NCBI GenBank assembly: GCA_046482855.1 | Contig: JAWOEH010000019.1 | Coordinates: forward strand, 1 to 7,396 | DNA: 7,396 bases | Origin: CAYVSF01 sp046482855 | Lineage (GTDB): Bacteria > Bacteroidota > Bacteroidia > Bacteroidales > UBA12077 | Reading direction: 5' to 3' | In this document: positions 1 to 6,029 of the stretch, in pieces | How positions within the stretch are numbered: position 1 is the first letter of the stretch | Layout of the letters: every line of letters begins with the position of its first letter | Position numbers and translations under genes: made by a program | Notes under the pieces: model-generated | Database searches by the model: none | Seen by the model: only the letters and a program-made list of their open reading frames with translations | Told to the model about the DNA's origin: nothing

Positions 1-645
1 AGCCCCGATGAGGTGCAGACACTTTTCCACGAGTTTGGTCATGGTCTGGACGGGTTATTTGCTGAAACTTCCTATCCTGCCAGCTATATTGCCTGGGATT
101 TTGTGGAGTTGCCCTCACAAATCATGGAGCACTGGTCAATGCACCCAGAAGTATTGAAAGTGCACGCAAAACATTACAAAACAGGTGAAGCCATTCCCCA
201 AGAGATGTTGACAAAACTGGATAAGAGCAGCAAATTCAACCAGGGATTTGCCACCACCGAGTATTTGGCAGCTTCCTTATTAGATCTTGCTTATCATACC
301 ATGGAAGAGCCTAAAGATCTTGATATTGCCAATTTTGAAAAGGACTATCTGGAGTCGATGGGGTTGATTCCTCAAATCGAGTCGCGTTACCGTAGTACTT
401 ATTTCAACCACATTACCGGCGGATACGATGCTGGATATTATAGCTACATATGGGCCGGTGTGTTGGATAACGACGCTTTTGAAGCCTTTAAGGAACATGG
501 ATTATACGATCAGGAAACGGCTCGTAAATTCCGTGAGCATGTGTTGGCTAAGAATGGTATCCAAAACGCTATGGAAATGTATGTGAATTTCCGTGGTCGC
601 GAACCTAAAGAAGAGCCTTTACTGCGAAACAGAGGTTTGTTATAG
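1..645 (+). CDS. M3-family zinc metallopeptidase (oligopeptidase / peptidyl-dipeptidase Dcp-like), 3' part
   Basis: This is the C-terminal ~214 residues of an M3 (thimet oligopeptidase/Dcp/PrlC) peptidase, which normally degrades short peptides in the cytoplasm or periplasm. The 5' part lies outside the window; the frame is open from base 1, reading SPDEVQTLFHEFGHGLDGLF. The HEFGH motif gives two zinc ligands (visible residues 10 and 14) and the catalytic Glu (11). The third ligand is the Glu in DFVELPSQ (visible residue 36). The substrate-binding GGYDAGYYSYIW block and the family-typical tail (FRGREP...LLRNRGLL, stop TAG) are both present, so the 3' end is intact. Two oddities: the usual HEFGHxLH reads HEFGHGLD, and the stretch between HEFGH and DFVE is about three residues shorter than in the family members I recall (first His to third-ligand Glu is 26 residues rather than 29). 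Dcp and PrlC types cannot be separated from this fragment. A strong terminator follows at 668-697. Confidence 0.93.
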   Translation, partial: SPDEVQTLFHEFGHGLDGLFAETSYPASYIAWDFVELPSQIMEHWSMHPEVLKVHAKHYKTGEAIPQEMLTKLDKSSKFNQGFATTEYLAASLLDLAYHTMEEPKDLDIANFEKDYLESMGLIPQIESRYRSTYFNHITGGYDAGYYSYIWAGVLDNDAFEAFKEHGLYDQETARKFREHVLAKNGIQNAMEMYVNFRGREPKEEPLLRNRGLL

Positions 646-667
646 AAAGTTATATTTAACGATTGAG

Positions 668-697
668 AAGAGGGAGCCTGGTGCTTCCTCTTTTTTT
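668..697 (+). terminator. Intrinsic terminator of the M3 peptidase gene
   Basis: A 10-bp stem pairs 668-677 with 683-692, with one G-U wobble at 674/686. It has a 5-nt loop (CTGGT) and runs into seven T at 691-697. The hairpin begins 23 nt after the TAG stop. This is a textbook rho-independent terminator. Confidence 0.9.
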
Positions 698-804
698 GTT
701 ATTTCTACTCAGCTTGAACTTGTACCTTTATTCCCTAATCCTGTATAGGGCGCCAGGAATAATTTCGTAGAAACGTACACTCTGCTGATGTAGGCAATTT
801 TAAT

Positions 805-812
805 TATCTTTA
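805..812 (+). promoter_or_regulatory. Possible -7 promoter element of the 837 gene
   Basis: TATCTTTA resembles the Bacteroidota -7 consensus TAnnTTTG, with A in place of the final G. It lies 24 nt before the start codon. No convincing -33 TTTG is seen at the expected distance (only TCTG near 781). It is positioned after the terminator of the upstream gene, where a new promoter is expected. Weak evidence. Confidence 0.25.
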
Positions 813-836
813 CTTGGCAAGACTAAAATTGAGGTT

Positions 837-1421
837 ATGAATAAAAAGTTTCGGCAGATTAGTTTAATGGGCCTTTTGGTCTTTGGTTTTGGAGCTTACC
901 TGGTGCAGGATTTCTATCCCTGGCTGTTGTGGTTGCTCTTCCCTCTGGAAGTGTTGTGTGTTTTTGTCGACTGGCTGTTACAGCAGCAGCAGTTGAACCA
1001 ACAAAAGGCTGTAAAACTTGGGAAAAGCCGGTGGACACTCTGGCAAATGATGGGTTATGTATTGGTGGGCCTTCTGTTTTTGTTTCTGGGGATACGCGAC
1101 TCCCTTCAGGATTCGCAAAGTTTTTATGCGCAGTTGAATGCTCAGGTACCAGCCGGCAGTTTATTTCTTGTGGGCGGCTATTTTAAGTACTTTCCCTATT
1201 TTGTGTGGGTGGATGGTAAACGTATGCATTTTGGCTATAATATCGGGAAAAATACCTGGCAGCTAAATCATCTGGTACAAGTGCGCATGAAGGATACCTT
1301 TCTTTCACTGGAAGATACCCACAGCACAATGGAGGTAGACCTTTCTCTTCTTTCCCCTGCTGAACGGCAGCGTCTTCGTGCGTTTATGAGTAAACGCCTG
1401 GGTAAACGCATGAAAGAGTAG
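837..1421 (+). CDS. Unrecognised membrane protein with possible C-terminal PH-like domain
   Basis: I do not recognise this 194-residue protein by family. Three hydrophobic segments are visible at about residues 8-24, 28-47 and 70-86. A Gln-rich hydrophilic link (QQQQLNQQ, about 49-56) lies between the second and third. From about 105 to 190 there is a soluble domain with alternating hydrophobic strands. It carries WQLNHLVQVRMKDTFLSLED and then MEVDLSLLSPAERQRLRAFM, a strand-then-helix ending of the kind seen in bacterial PH-like domains ('i.i..n.l.l...d.s.l...er..l..fl'). The PH-like reading is an inference from pattern only. The ATG at 837 is the first Met and is preceded at 2 nt by GAGG, too close for an ordinary Shine-Dalgarno. 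The gene stands alone after a terminator and converges on the 1428-2099 gene with a 6-bp gap. Codon use looks like its neighbours. Confidence 0.8.
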   Translation: MNKKFRQISLMGLLVFGFGAYLVQDFYPWLLWLLFPLEVLCVFVDWLLQQQQLNQQKAVKLGKSRWTLWQMMGYVLVGLLFLFLGIRDSLQDSQSFYAQLNAQVPAGSLFLVGGYFKYFPYFVWVDGKRMHFGYNIGKNTWQLNHLVQVRMKDTFLSLEDTHSTMEVDLSLLSPAERQRLRAFMSKRLGKRMKE

Positions 1422-1427
1422 TTGCCA

Positions 1428-2099
1428 TTACTTATTGTCGCTCCCGTGAAAGCTTCGAATGGTGTTGGCATCGATGATGTGCGTGCCGGTTAAATTTGCC
1501 GAGGTTGCATAATGTTCCATTGCTGCGGCAACTTGTGAGGCATGAACTGGTTTGTACTTTTTCAGTTTTCCAATCATCAATGGGCCAAAGAGCTTCATTA
1601 TCCATTCGCCTAACTTTTCGCCAAATCGAAACTCTTTTCTTGGTCCCAATAACAGTGAGGGATGGTATATGAACAGGTCGCGGTAGGGAAGTGCTTTTAT
1701 GGCCTCCTCCATTTGGCCTTTGGTTTTCAGGTAAAAGTTGCCGGCATTTGCCTTAGCCCCGATTGATGATACCACATGGAAGCTTTCTGCATTATATGTA
1801 AGTCCCAATTTGGCAAGATTTTCTACGTAGAATAAATCTACTTTACGGAAGTTCTCTTTACTACCCGCTTTTTTGGCTGTGGTGCCCAAGGTACAAAATA
1901 CATCATCTATTTTTTCGGTAAGATCCCAATGGTCTGGTTGATCAAAGTCCACGGTGTGATACACCACGCCATTTATTTGTTGTTTAGGCATTTTTCGTGT
2001 GATTACGTGGATGGTTTGGTATTCACCGCTTTCTAATAGTTGTTGCATCAAATAGCTGCCAATAAGACCTGTGGCACCGGCAATAAGTGCTTTCTTCAT
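1428..2099 (-). CDS. TIP30/HTATIP2-like atypical short-chain dehydrogenase (NAD(P)-binding)
   Basis: This is a 223-residue Rossmann-fold oxidoreductase of the atypical/extended SDR group, close to HTATIP2/TIP30. The N-terminus MKKALIAGATGLIGSYL carries the nucleotide-binding GxxGxxG (residues 8-14). CTLGTT (69-74) followed by AGSKENFRKVD is characteristic of the TIP30 group. HVVSS (108-112) gives the catalytic Ser and YLKTK (123-127) the YxxxK pair. PSLLLGPR (147-154) is the usual substrate-side block. Length fits the family. The frame extends upstream to an ATG at 2138, adding 13 residues (MTVISREHK...). I chose the Met at 2099 because the beta-strand leading into GATGLIG should start almost at the N-terminus and the extra residues look non-conserved. 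Neither start has a clear Shine-Dalgarno. Substrate is unknown; bacterial members are usually annotated only as NAD(P)H-binding protein or epimerase. No intrinsic terminator is seen at its 3' end. Confidence 0.9.
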   Translation of the reverse strand: MKKALIAGATGLIGSYLMQQLLESGEYQTIHVITRKMPKQQINGVVYHTVDFDQPDHWDLTEKIDDVFCTLGTTAKKAGSKENFRKVDLFYVENLAKLGLTYNAESFHVVSSIGAKANAGNFYLKTKGQMEEAIKALPYRDLFIYHPSLLLGPRKEFRFGEKLGEWIMKLFGPLMIGKLKKYKPVHASQVAAAMEHYATSANLTGTHIIDANTIRSFHGSDNK

Positions 2100-2253
2100 A
2101 ACAGATGGCGTTTTGTGTTCTCTTGATATAACCGTCATTGGGAGTTTTTGTTTGCAATTTTAATTGGCTGCCCGGATAGTTGTCGTAAGTAGGTTAATGG
2201 TAAAAAAATACTATATTTAAAAACTATCGTCCGAAGAAATTTGGGCTAACTTG

Positions 2254-2281
2254 TTTAGATTGCTTCGGTTTCCTCGCAATG
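2254..2281 (-). repeat. REP-like unit, left copy
   Basis: Read on the minus strand it is CATTGC-GA-GG-AAA-CC-GA-AGCAATCTAAA. ATTGC/GCAAT form the outer stem, GG/CC an inner stem around loop AAA, and the two GA steps face each other as possible tandem G-A pairs. It matches the right copy at 22 of 28 positions, and the differences fall in the central seven bases. Confidence 0.65.
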
Positions 2282-2305
2282 ATACGTATTTATTGGATTG
2301 ATATA

Positions 2306-2356
2306 GGGCGGATGGGGTTGGATTTCGGCTAAGCCAAAAACCAACCCCATCCGCCC
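2306..2356. repeat. Long GC-rich hairpin in the centre of the repeat element
   Basis: A perfect 16-bp stem pairs 2306-2321 (GGGCGGATGGGGTTGG) with 2341-2356. Inside it the symmetry continues: one A/A mismatch, TTT/AAA, one C/A mismatch, then GGC(TAA)GCC at 2327-2335. There is no T-run after either arm, so it does not look like an intrinsic terminator. It is the most stable-looking structure in the window. Confidence 0.85.
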
Positions 2357-2378
2357 CAAACTTCCCTTAAGTGCCTAC

Positions 2379-2406
2379 CATTGCGAACGTAGTGAAGCAA
2401 TCTAAA
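2379..2406 (+). repeat. REP-like unit, right copy
   Basis: It reads CATTGC-GA-AC-GTA-GT-GA-AGCAATCTAAA on the plus strand. It has the same outer stem and GA steps as the left copy, but the inner stem is AC/GT around loop GTA. The changed inner pairs stay complementary. The ATTG at 2380-2383 and TAAATTCT at 2403-2410 are 19 nt apart, so the unit might also carry a weak promoter for the peptidase gene downstream; this is speculative. Confidence 0.65.
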
Positions 2407-2462
2407 TTCTTTAACCGGACTATCGTGATAGTTAATGAATCATCCTAATACAACTAACCAAA

Positions 2463-3986
2463 ATGAAAAGCTTACTTACCCTGTTCTTGTTGTTTTGTGC
2501 TGTATTCACAAATGCCCAAAACCCTATTGCTATCTCGTATGCCGATAAGCTTGATAGTGCTAATTTACGAGTCAGTTTAAAAGTGTTGACCTCCACAGCT
2601 ATGAACGGACGAAAATCCAGCGAAGCAGGTGGGCAAATGGCTGCTGACTATTTAATTGAGCAATTGACCCAATATGGAGTGGAGCCGGCATTTCAACGTT
2701 CCTACAAACAAAGCATTCAGGCTTACCAGAAAACTTCGGCAAATAAATATTTTTATCTACCCTCTTTTAATTATGCCCAAAGCTACAGCTACGATAATGC
2801 GTCGCAGCACGATTCTGTGATAATGGCGGATTCGATTGTTTTTGCCGGTTATGGTGTGCACGATGCTACTTATAACGACTTTTCAGGTGTGGATATACAG
2901 GGAAAAGTTGTGATGGTGTTGGAAGGAGAGGGGCCAAGGAATAAATTTGGTGTAAAATGCCATACCAGCGGAAGTGCTCCGGATATGGACTATATCCGCT
3001 CGCAGCGACCGGCTGCTTTATTTCTGGTCCGTAAGGATTTTAACAATTTTGGAAATTATTCCTACAACAGGGTTCACTTCTCTTCTGCAACAAACCAAGA
3101 AATGATACCGGTGGTTAAGATTAATGAGTTATTAGCCAATTCTTTGCTTGCGCCTGCGAGGAAATCTGTGAAACAACTGCAGTATGAGATGGAACAGAAT
3201 TGTAGACCTGCTAGCTTTGAATTTGCTATACCTGTGCACTTTAACGGAAATAATGCCTATAAATTGGCTGATATAGATAATATCGTGGCTGTGGTAGAAG
3301 GTTCCGATTTAAAGGATGAGTGTGTTGTCCTGATGGCTCATTACGACCATATTGGCAAAACTTATGGTGGAGAGGTATACCCGGGAGCTGACGACAATGC
3401 CTCAGGGGTTTCGGCTGTTTTAGAAGTGGCACGATTGCTTAATGCGGCAAAAAAAGCTGGGAAGGGCCCCCGTCGTTCCGTTGTTATGCTTTTTACTACT
3501 GCCGAAGAAGACGGGTTGCACGGCTCGGATTATTATGTGAAGCATCCGGTATTTCCATTGGATAAGACCGTGGCAGCTATTAATCTGGATATGGTGGGGC
3601 GCAACGGATCACAGGTAGCCGAAGAATCCATTGCTAAAGGGTATATCTATGCTCTTACCCATACCAGGGACTACACCGATACCCTTGTTAGTATCCCCGA
3701 CAGCATTAACCGGATGACGACAAATCTGCATCTCCTGAAGGATGAGGGTTCTTCTTACAACAATTTTTTCAGTCGTTCGGATCATTATAACTTTTTTCGT
3801 AAGGGTATTCCCAGTATTTTCTTTACCAATGGGAGTCATGAAGATCTTCATAAAACAACGGATGTTGCCGCTAAAATTGAGATGGACGCTATGCAGCAGC
3901 GAACGAAATTGGTTTTTCTTACGGTTTGGGAATTGGCAACGAATATTTCGCCTTTTAAACCGCTAATAACCGATGTAAGCGAATAG
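2463..3986 (+). CDS. Secreted M28-family zinc aminopeptidase with inserted PA-like domain
   Basis: This 507-residue peptidase of family M28 is expected to release N-terminal residues from peptides outside the cytoplasm. Residues 1-18 form a Sec signal peptide (Lys, then Leu/Phe-rich core) with likely cleavage at TNA-QN. A region at about 115-250 (FAGYGV...YNDFSGVDIQGKVVMVLEGEGP...) has the pattern of the protease-associated domain inserted in many M28 enzymes. The catalytic domain covers about 270-495. Its metal ligands are all visible: H293 in AHYDH, D311 in GADDNASG, E349 (with catalytic base E348) in TAEEDGLHGS, D376 in NLDMVGR and H441 in SDHYNFF. The enzyme therefore looks active and full-length. 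No C-terminal type IX sorting domain and no lipobox are seen. The ATG at 2463 is the only start that keeps the signal peptide; the upstream sequence is A-rich without a Shine-Dalgarno, normal for Bacteroidota. It appears monocistronic, with the repeat element just upstream and the next terminator about 210 nt downstream. Confidence 0.95.
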   Translation: MKSLLTLFLLFCAVFTNAQNPIAISYADKLDSANLRVSLKVLTSTAMNGRKSSEAGGQMAADYLIEQLTQYGVEPAFQRSYKQSIQAYQKTSANKYFYLPSFNYAQSYSYDNASQHDSVIMADSIVFAGYGVHDATYNDFSGVDIQGKVVMVLEGEGPRNKFGVKCHTSGSAPDMDYIRSQRPAALFLVRKDFNNFGNYSYNRVHFSSATNQEMIPVVKINELLANSLLAPARKSVKQLQYEMEQNCRPASFEFAIPVHFNGNNAYKLADIDNIVAVVEGSDLKDECVVLMAHYDHIGKTYGGEVYPGADDNASGVSAVLEVARLLNAAKKAGKGPRRSVVMLFTTAEEDGLHGSDYYVKHPVFPLDKTVAAINLDMVGRNGSQVAEESIAKGYIYALTHTRDYTDTLVSIPDSINRMTTNLHLLKDEGSSYNNFFSRSDHYNFFRKGIPSIFFTNGSHEDLHKTTDVAAKIEMDAMQQRTKLVFLTVWELATNISPFKPLITDVSE

Positions 3987-3987
3987 T

Positions 3988-4179
3988 ATGTTTATTGAGA
4001 TTAGCCAGTTGTAAGGTTTCGTCAAGGTTATTGTTCGTAGCTAATGGTTGCTTGGAACCAGTATCGTTTCTTTTATAATGGTCAGCAATTTTTTTGTGAA
4101 TATTGAGAGAGTAAATATGGTGTATACAGATCTTTATTTTCAACAGAAAAGTATAGGATGCGCACTTTCTTATAAATAA
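3988..4179 (+). pseudogene. Possible remnant reading frame or small ORF (33 aa from ATG at 4078)
   Basis: One plus frame reads MFIEISQL, stop, GFVKVIVRS, stop, WLLGTSIVSFI, then from an ATG at 4078 MVSNFFVNIERVNMVYTDLY and onward for 33 residues to a stop at 4177-4179. Both internal stops are TAA and would become Gln (CAA) by a single base change, which would give one 63-residue frame. GAGAGAG at 4105-4111 lies 5 nt before an in-frame ATG at 4117 and could instead start a 20-residue peptide. The terminator hairpin begins 16 nt after the stop. I recognise no family. It could be a decayed gene, a small peptide gene or chance reading of a 3' untranslated region; chance is quite possible. Confidence 0.18.
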
Positions 4180-4195
4180 ATGATAAAGAAAAAGT

Positions 4196-4229
4196 AAATT
4201 AAAGGCCTGACATTTCAGGCCTTTAATTT
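4196..4229. terminator. Perfect 15-bp bidirectional terminator hairpin
   Basis: AAATTAAAGGCCTGA (4196-4210) pairs perfectly with 4215-4229 around a 4-nt loop CATT. The stem ends in T-rich sequence on both strands (AATTTT on the right, A-rich on the left), so it can work in either direction. It is the first terminator after the M28 gene, 209 nt past its stop codon, which implies a long 3' untranslated region or a small transcript between. Confidence 0.82.
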
Positions 4230-4580
4230 TATGTGTTTTATTGAGCAAATATACTAGTATTTAAATGAACAGAAATGAATGTGTTGTAGTATTTTATATT
4301 AGTATAAATTCTGTGTGTTTTTATTTTTTTGGTCTTTCTCTAAACCTATTTACCCTACTGTAATCAGATAATAATATCTTTAAATATTGATATCGTCGTA
4401 AATACATTTATTCCAGTTAATCGAGCTTTTAGGGAAATAGTAGATGAATTTTTCATATTACGAAAAAAAATAGTTAAATTGATGTTAGTTATGCTTGTGT
4501 GGCCTGTGTAATGCATTGTAAGTAAGTATATAGGATATGTTGTATAGCATCATAAGCTAACCTTGAATAGATTATTAAAG

Positions 4581-4596
4581 GATATTAATATCTTTA
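4581..4596. promoter_or_regulatory. Palindrome overlapping a possible promoter of the flavoprotein gene
   Basis: GATATTAATATC (4581-4592) is a perfect 12-bp palindrome. It overlaps TATCTTTA (4589-4596), a TAnnTTTG-like -7 element 27 nt before the start codon. A TTG at 4563-4565 could serve as the -33 element, though the 23-nt spacing is longer than usual. A near copy (15 of 16 bases) lies at 4367-4382. An operator over the promoter is an inference; AT-rich sequence makes short palindromes common. Confidence 0.35.
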
Positions 4597-4623
4597 TTGT
4601 AGTGAATAAAAAATGTAAATAGC

Positions 4624-5970
4624 ATGAAAAAAACTGATGTATTAATTATTGGCGGAAGTGCAGCAGGAATGGTTGCTGCATTGACCGGAAAATCAAATTA
4701 TCCCGACAAAAGTTTTACCCTCGTTAAGAAACAAAAAGAGGTGATGGTTCCCTGTGGAATTCCTTATATTTTTGGCACACTGGAAAGCAGTGACAAAAAT
4801 GTAATGCCTGTTGACACAATGTTGGGAAATAAAGGCGTTGAATCGATTGTTGATGAAGCCCTTGATATCGACAAAAGCAATAAGGTAGTTACCTTTGCCA
4901 GTGGTGAAAAAATTCAGTATGAAAAGCTGGTTATTGCTACGGGTTCAACTCCCTCAAGACCTAAATGGTTGGCTGGTGCCAATTTAGATAATGTCTTTGT
5001 TATTCCTAAGGATAAAATGTACTTGGATGAAACCAAAGCTAAATTGGCAGGCAAGAAGAATATTGCTGTAATAGGAGCCGGATTTATCGGGGTTGAGTTT
5101 TCCGATGAATTGAATAAACAAGGCTATCATGTGACGCTGGTAGAGAAGCTTCCACATATTTTAGGCGTATCATTCGATGTGGAATTAAGTGAAAAGATAA
5201 GTGAAATACTTAAAGAGAGGGGCATAAAGATTAAGACAGGCAAAGGCATCGTGAAGATTAACGGTGCTTCGAAAGTGGAAAACATCGAACTGGAAGGGGG
5301 CGAAAAGCTGGATGTTGATGCAGTGATACTGTCCATGGGATATCTTCCCAATGTAGCGTTAGCACGCAAAGCCGATATGATGATTGACAGCAGCAATTTT
5401 ATTGTGGTGGATGAATATATGAGAACACCCGACGATGATATATTTGCCATAGGAGATTGTGCGCAAAAGCGCGATTTTGTCACCCGACGACGTGTGCCTA
5501 CCATGTTGGCCTCCACAGCCTGTGCCGAAGCTCGTATTTGCGGCATGAATCTTTTTAATATCAATGTGGTGAAAACATTTAGCGGGACTATTGCCATTTA
5601 CTCAACAGCAGTGGGAGATACAGGTTTTGGTACTGCAGGAATTACCGAACAACATGCCAGGCAGGAAGGAATAGTTACCGAGTCGGCACTTTTTGAGGGC
5701 ATCAATCGGCACCCGGGTAAGTTACCTGATACAGGCAAACAGATTGTTAAGCTGATTGCTGCAAAAAAATCCGGAATCATTATTGGGGGCGAAGTTATTG
5801 GTGGCATGGAAGCCGGAGAGCTTACCAATGTGATTGGTTTGGCTATTCAAAATAGAATGTCGGTTCACTCATTTCTTACCATGCAAATTGGTACCCATCC
5901 TTGTTTAACAGCCTCTCCGGCCGCCTACCCGTTGGTTAAAGCGGCTGAACTTATTGCCATGAAATTATAA
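4624..5970 (+). CDS. FAD-dependent pyridine nucleotide-disulfide oxidoreductase, CoA-disulfide reductase / NADH oxidase-like, single active-site Cys
   Basis: This 448-residue flavoprotein belongs to the group containing CoA-disulfide reductase, NADH oxidase/peroxidase and NADH:polysulfide/persulfide reductase. These use NAD(P)H and FAD to reduce a disulfide, persulfide, peroxide or O2. Visible domains: N-terminal FAD fold (VLIIGGSAAGM, 6-16); active-site Cys44 in MVPCGIPYIFG, the single-cysteine arrangement of this group rather than the CxxxxC of glutathione reductase; ATG motif LVIATGSTP (102-110); NAD(P)H fold IAVIGAGFIGVEF (147-159) with Glu174 after the second strand, suggesting NADH preference; second FAD motif IFAIGDCA (273-280); dimerisation domain from about 320 to the end. 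No fused rhodanese domain is present, so it is not the classical Npsr fusion. Length and all motifs are complete. It stands alone between a 637-bp gap and a terminator, so context gives no substrate. The ATG at 4624 is the natural start, just before the FAD strand; no Shine-Dalgarno. Confidence 0.93.
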   Translation: MKKTDVLIIGGSAAGMVAALTGKSNYPDKSFTLVKKQKEVMVPCGIPYIFGTLESSDKNVMPVDTMLGNKGVESIVDEALDIDKSNKVVTFASGEKIQYEKLVIATGSTPSRPKWLAGANLDNVFVIPKDKMYLDETKAKLAGKKNIAVIGAGFIGVEFSDELNKQGYHVTLVEKLPHILGVSFDVELSEKISEILKERGIKIKTGKGIVKINGASKVENIELEGGEKLDVDAVILSMGYLPNVALARKADMMIDSSNFIVVDEYMRTPDDDIFAIGDCAQKRDFVTRRRVPTMLASTACAEARICGMNLFNINVVKTFSGTIAIYSTAVGDTGFGTAGITEQHARQEGIVTESALFEGINRHPGKLPDTGKQIVKLIAAKKSGIIIGGEVIGGMEAGELTNVIGLAIQNRMSVHSFLTMQIGTHPCLTASPAAYPLVKAAELIAMKL

Positions 5971-6029
5971 ATTAATTATCTCGAGGCATGTTGCACTTCA
6001 CTTTTGGTAAATAGTGTTAATACTTTTTA

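Larger units (their letters stand above)
2222..2433. repeat. Composite 212-bp inverted repeat (paired REP-like units, REPIN/MITE-like)
   Basis: The element is symmetrical at three levels. Outer arms: AACTATC at 2222-2228 pairs with GATAGTT at 2427-2433, and GTCCG at 2229-2233 pairs with CGGAC at 2416-2420; the right arm carries six extra bases. Middle arms: two 28-nt units at 2254-2281 and 2379-2406 lie in opposite orientation, sharing TTTAGATTGCTTC and TCGCAATG around a variable 7-nt centre. Core: a long hairpin at 2306-2356. The units resemble the ATTGCGAG...GAAGCAATCT type of dispersed intergenic repeat seen in many bacterial genomes (general knowledge, not searched). The element fills most of the gap between the divergent genes at 2099 (-) and 2463 (+) and ends 29 nt before the peptidase start codon. 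No coding potential is seen in it. Whether it was mobile, and how many copies the genome holds, cannot be told from this window. Confidence 0.75.
3987..4623. other. 637-bp AT-rich intergenic region
   Basis: No convincing gene is seen. The first 190 bp contain a frame starting with ATG at 3988 that is broken by TAA at 4012 and 4042 and then open to TAA at 4177-4179; see the pseudogene entry. A perfect bidirectional terminator hairpin lies at 4196-4229. The rest (4230-4623) is strongly AT-rich and holds two near-identical 16-nt sequences at 4367-4382 and 4581-4596, the second forming a palindrome close to the next gene. No tRNA-like or riboswitch-like fold was recognised. Confidence 0.6.

Noticed and set aside
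929..1186. Plus-strand 85-codon frame inside the membrane protein gene
   Set aside because: It is an out-of-frame shadow of the 837-1421 gene, with no start site and no recognisable domain.
2100..2138. Upstream start of the TIP30-like gene at 2138
   Set aside because: It adds 13 unconserved-looking residues before the first beta-strand; the Met at 2099 fits the fold better. Not decisive, because neither start has a ribosome binding site.
2172..2200. CCGGATAGTT...GTTAATG resembling 2415-2438, as a possible duplication flanking the repeat element
   Set aside because: Alignment needs several gaps; similarity is too weak to call a target-site duplication.
2254..2406. Two similar 28-nt units as a minimal CRISPR array
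   Set aside because: The units are in opposite orientation, vary in the middle, and are separated by a large hairpin rather than a unique spacer; there are no further repeats.
2463..2520. Lipoprotein signal on the M28 peptidase
   Set aside because: The only early Cys (residue 12) lies within the hydrophobic core without a lipobox; a standard signal peptidase I site at TNA-QN fits better.
3955..4248. Minus-strand open frame of 97 codons overlapping the end of the M28 gene and the terminator
   Set aside because: It runs through a perfect terminator hairpin and 32 bp of a well-supported gene, starts without any site, and its product is low-complexity and unrecognised. Treated as chance, though a remnant of an insertion sequence on this strand is not fully excluded.
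5127..5597. Minus-strand open frame of 156 codons inside the flavoprotein gene
   Set aside because: It is antisense to a complete gene with all family motifs; the Ser/Ile/Pro-rich translation is typical of an antisense shadow.
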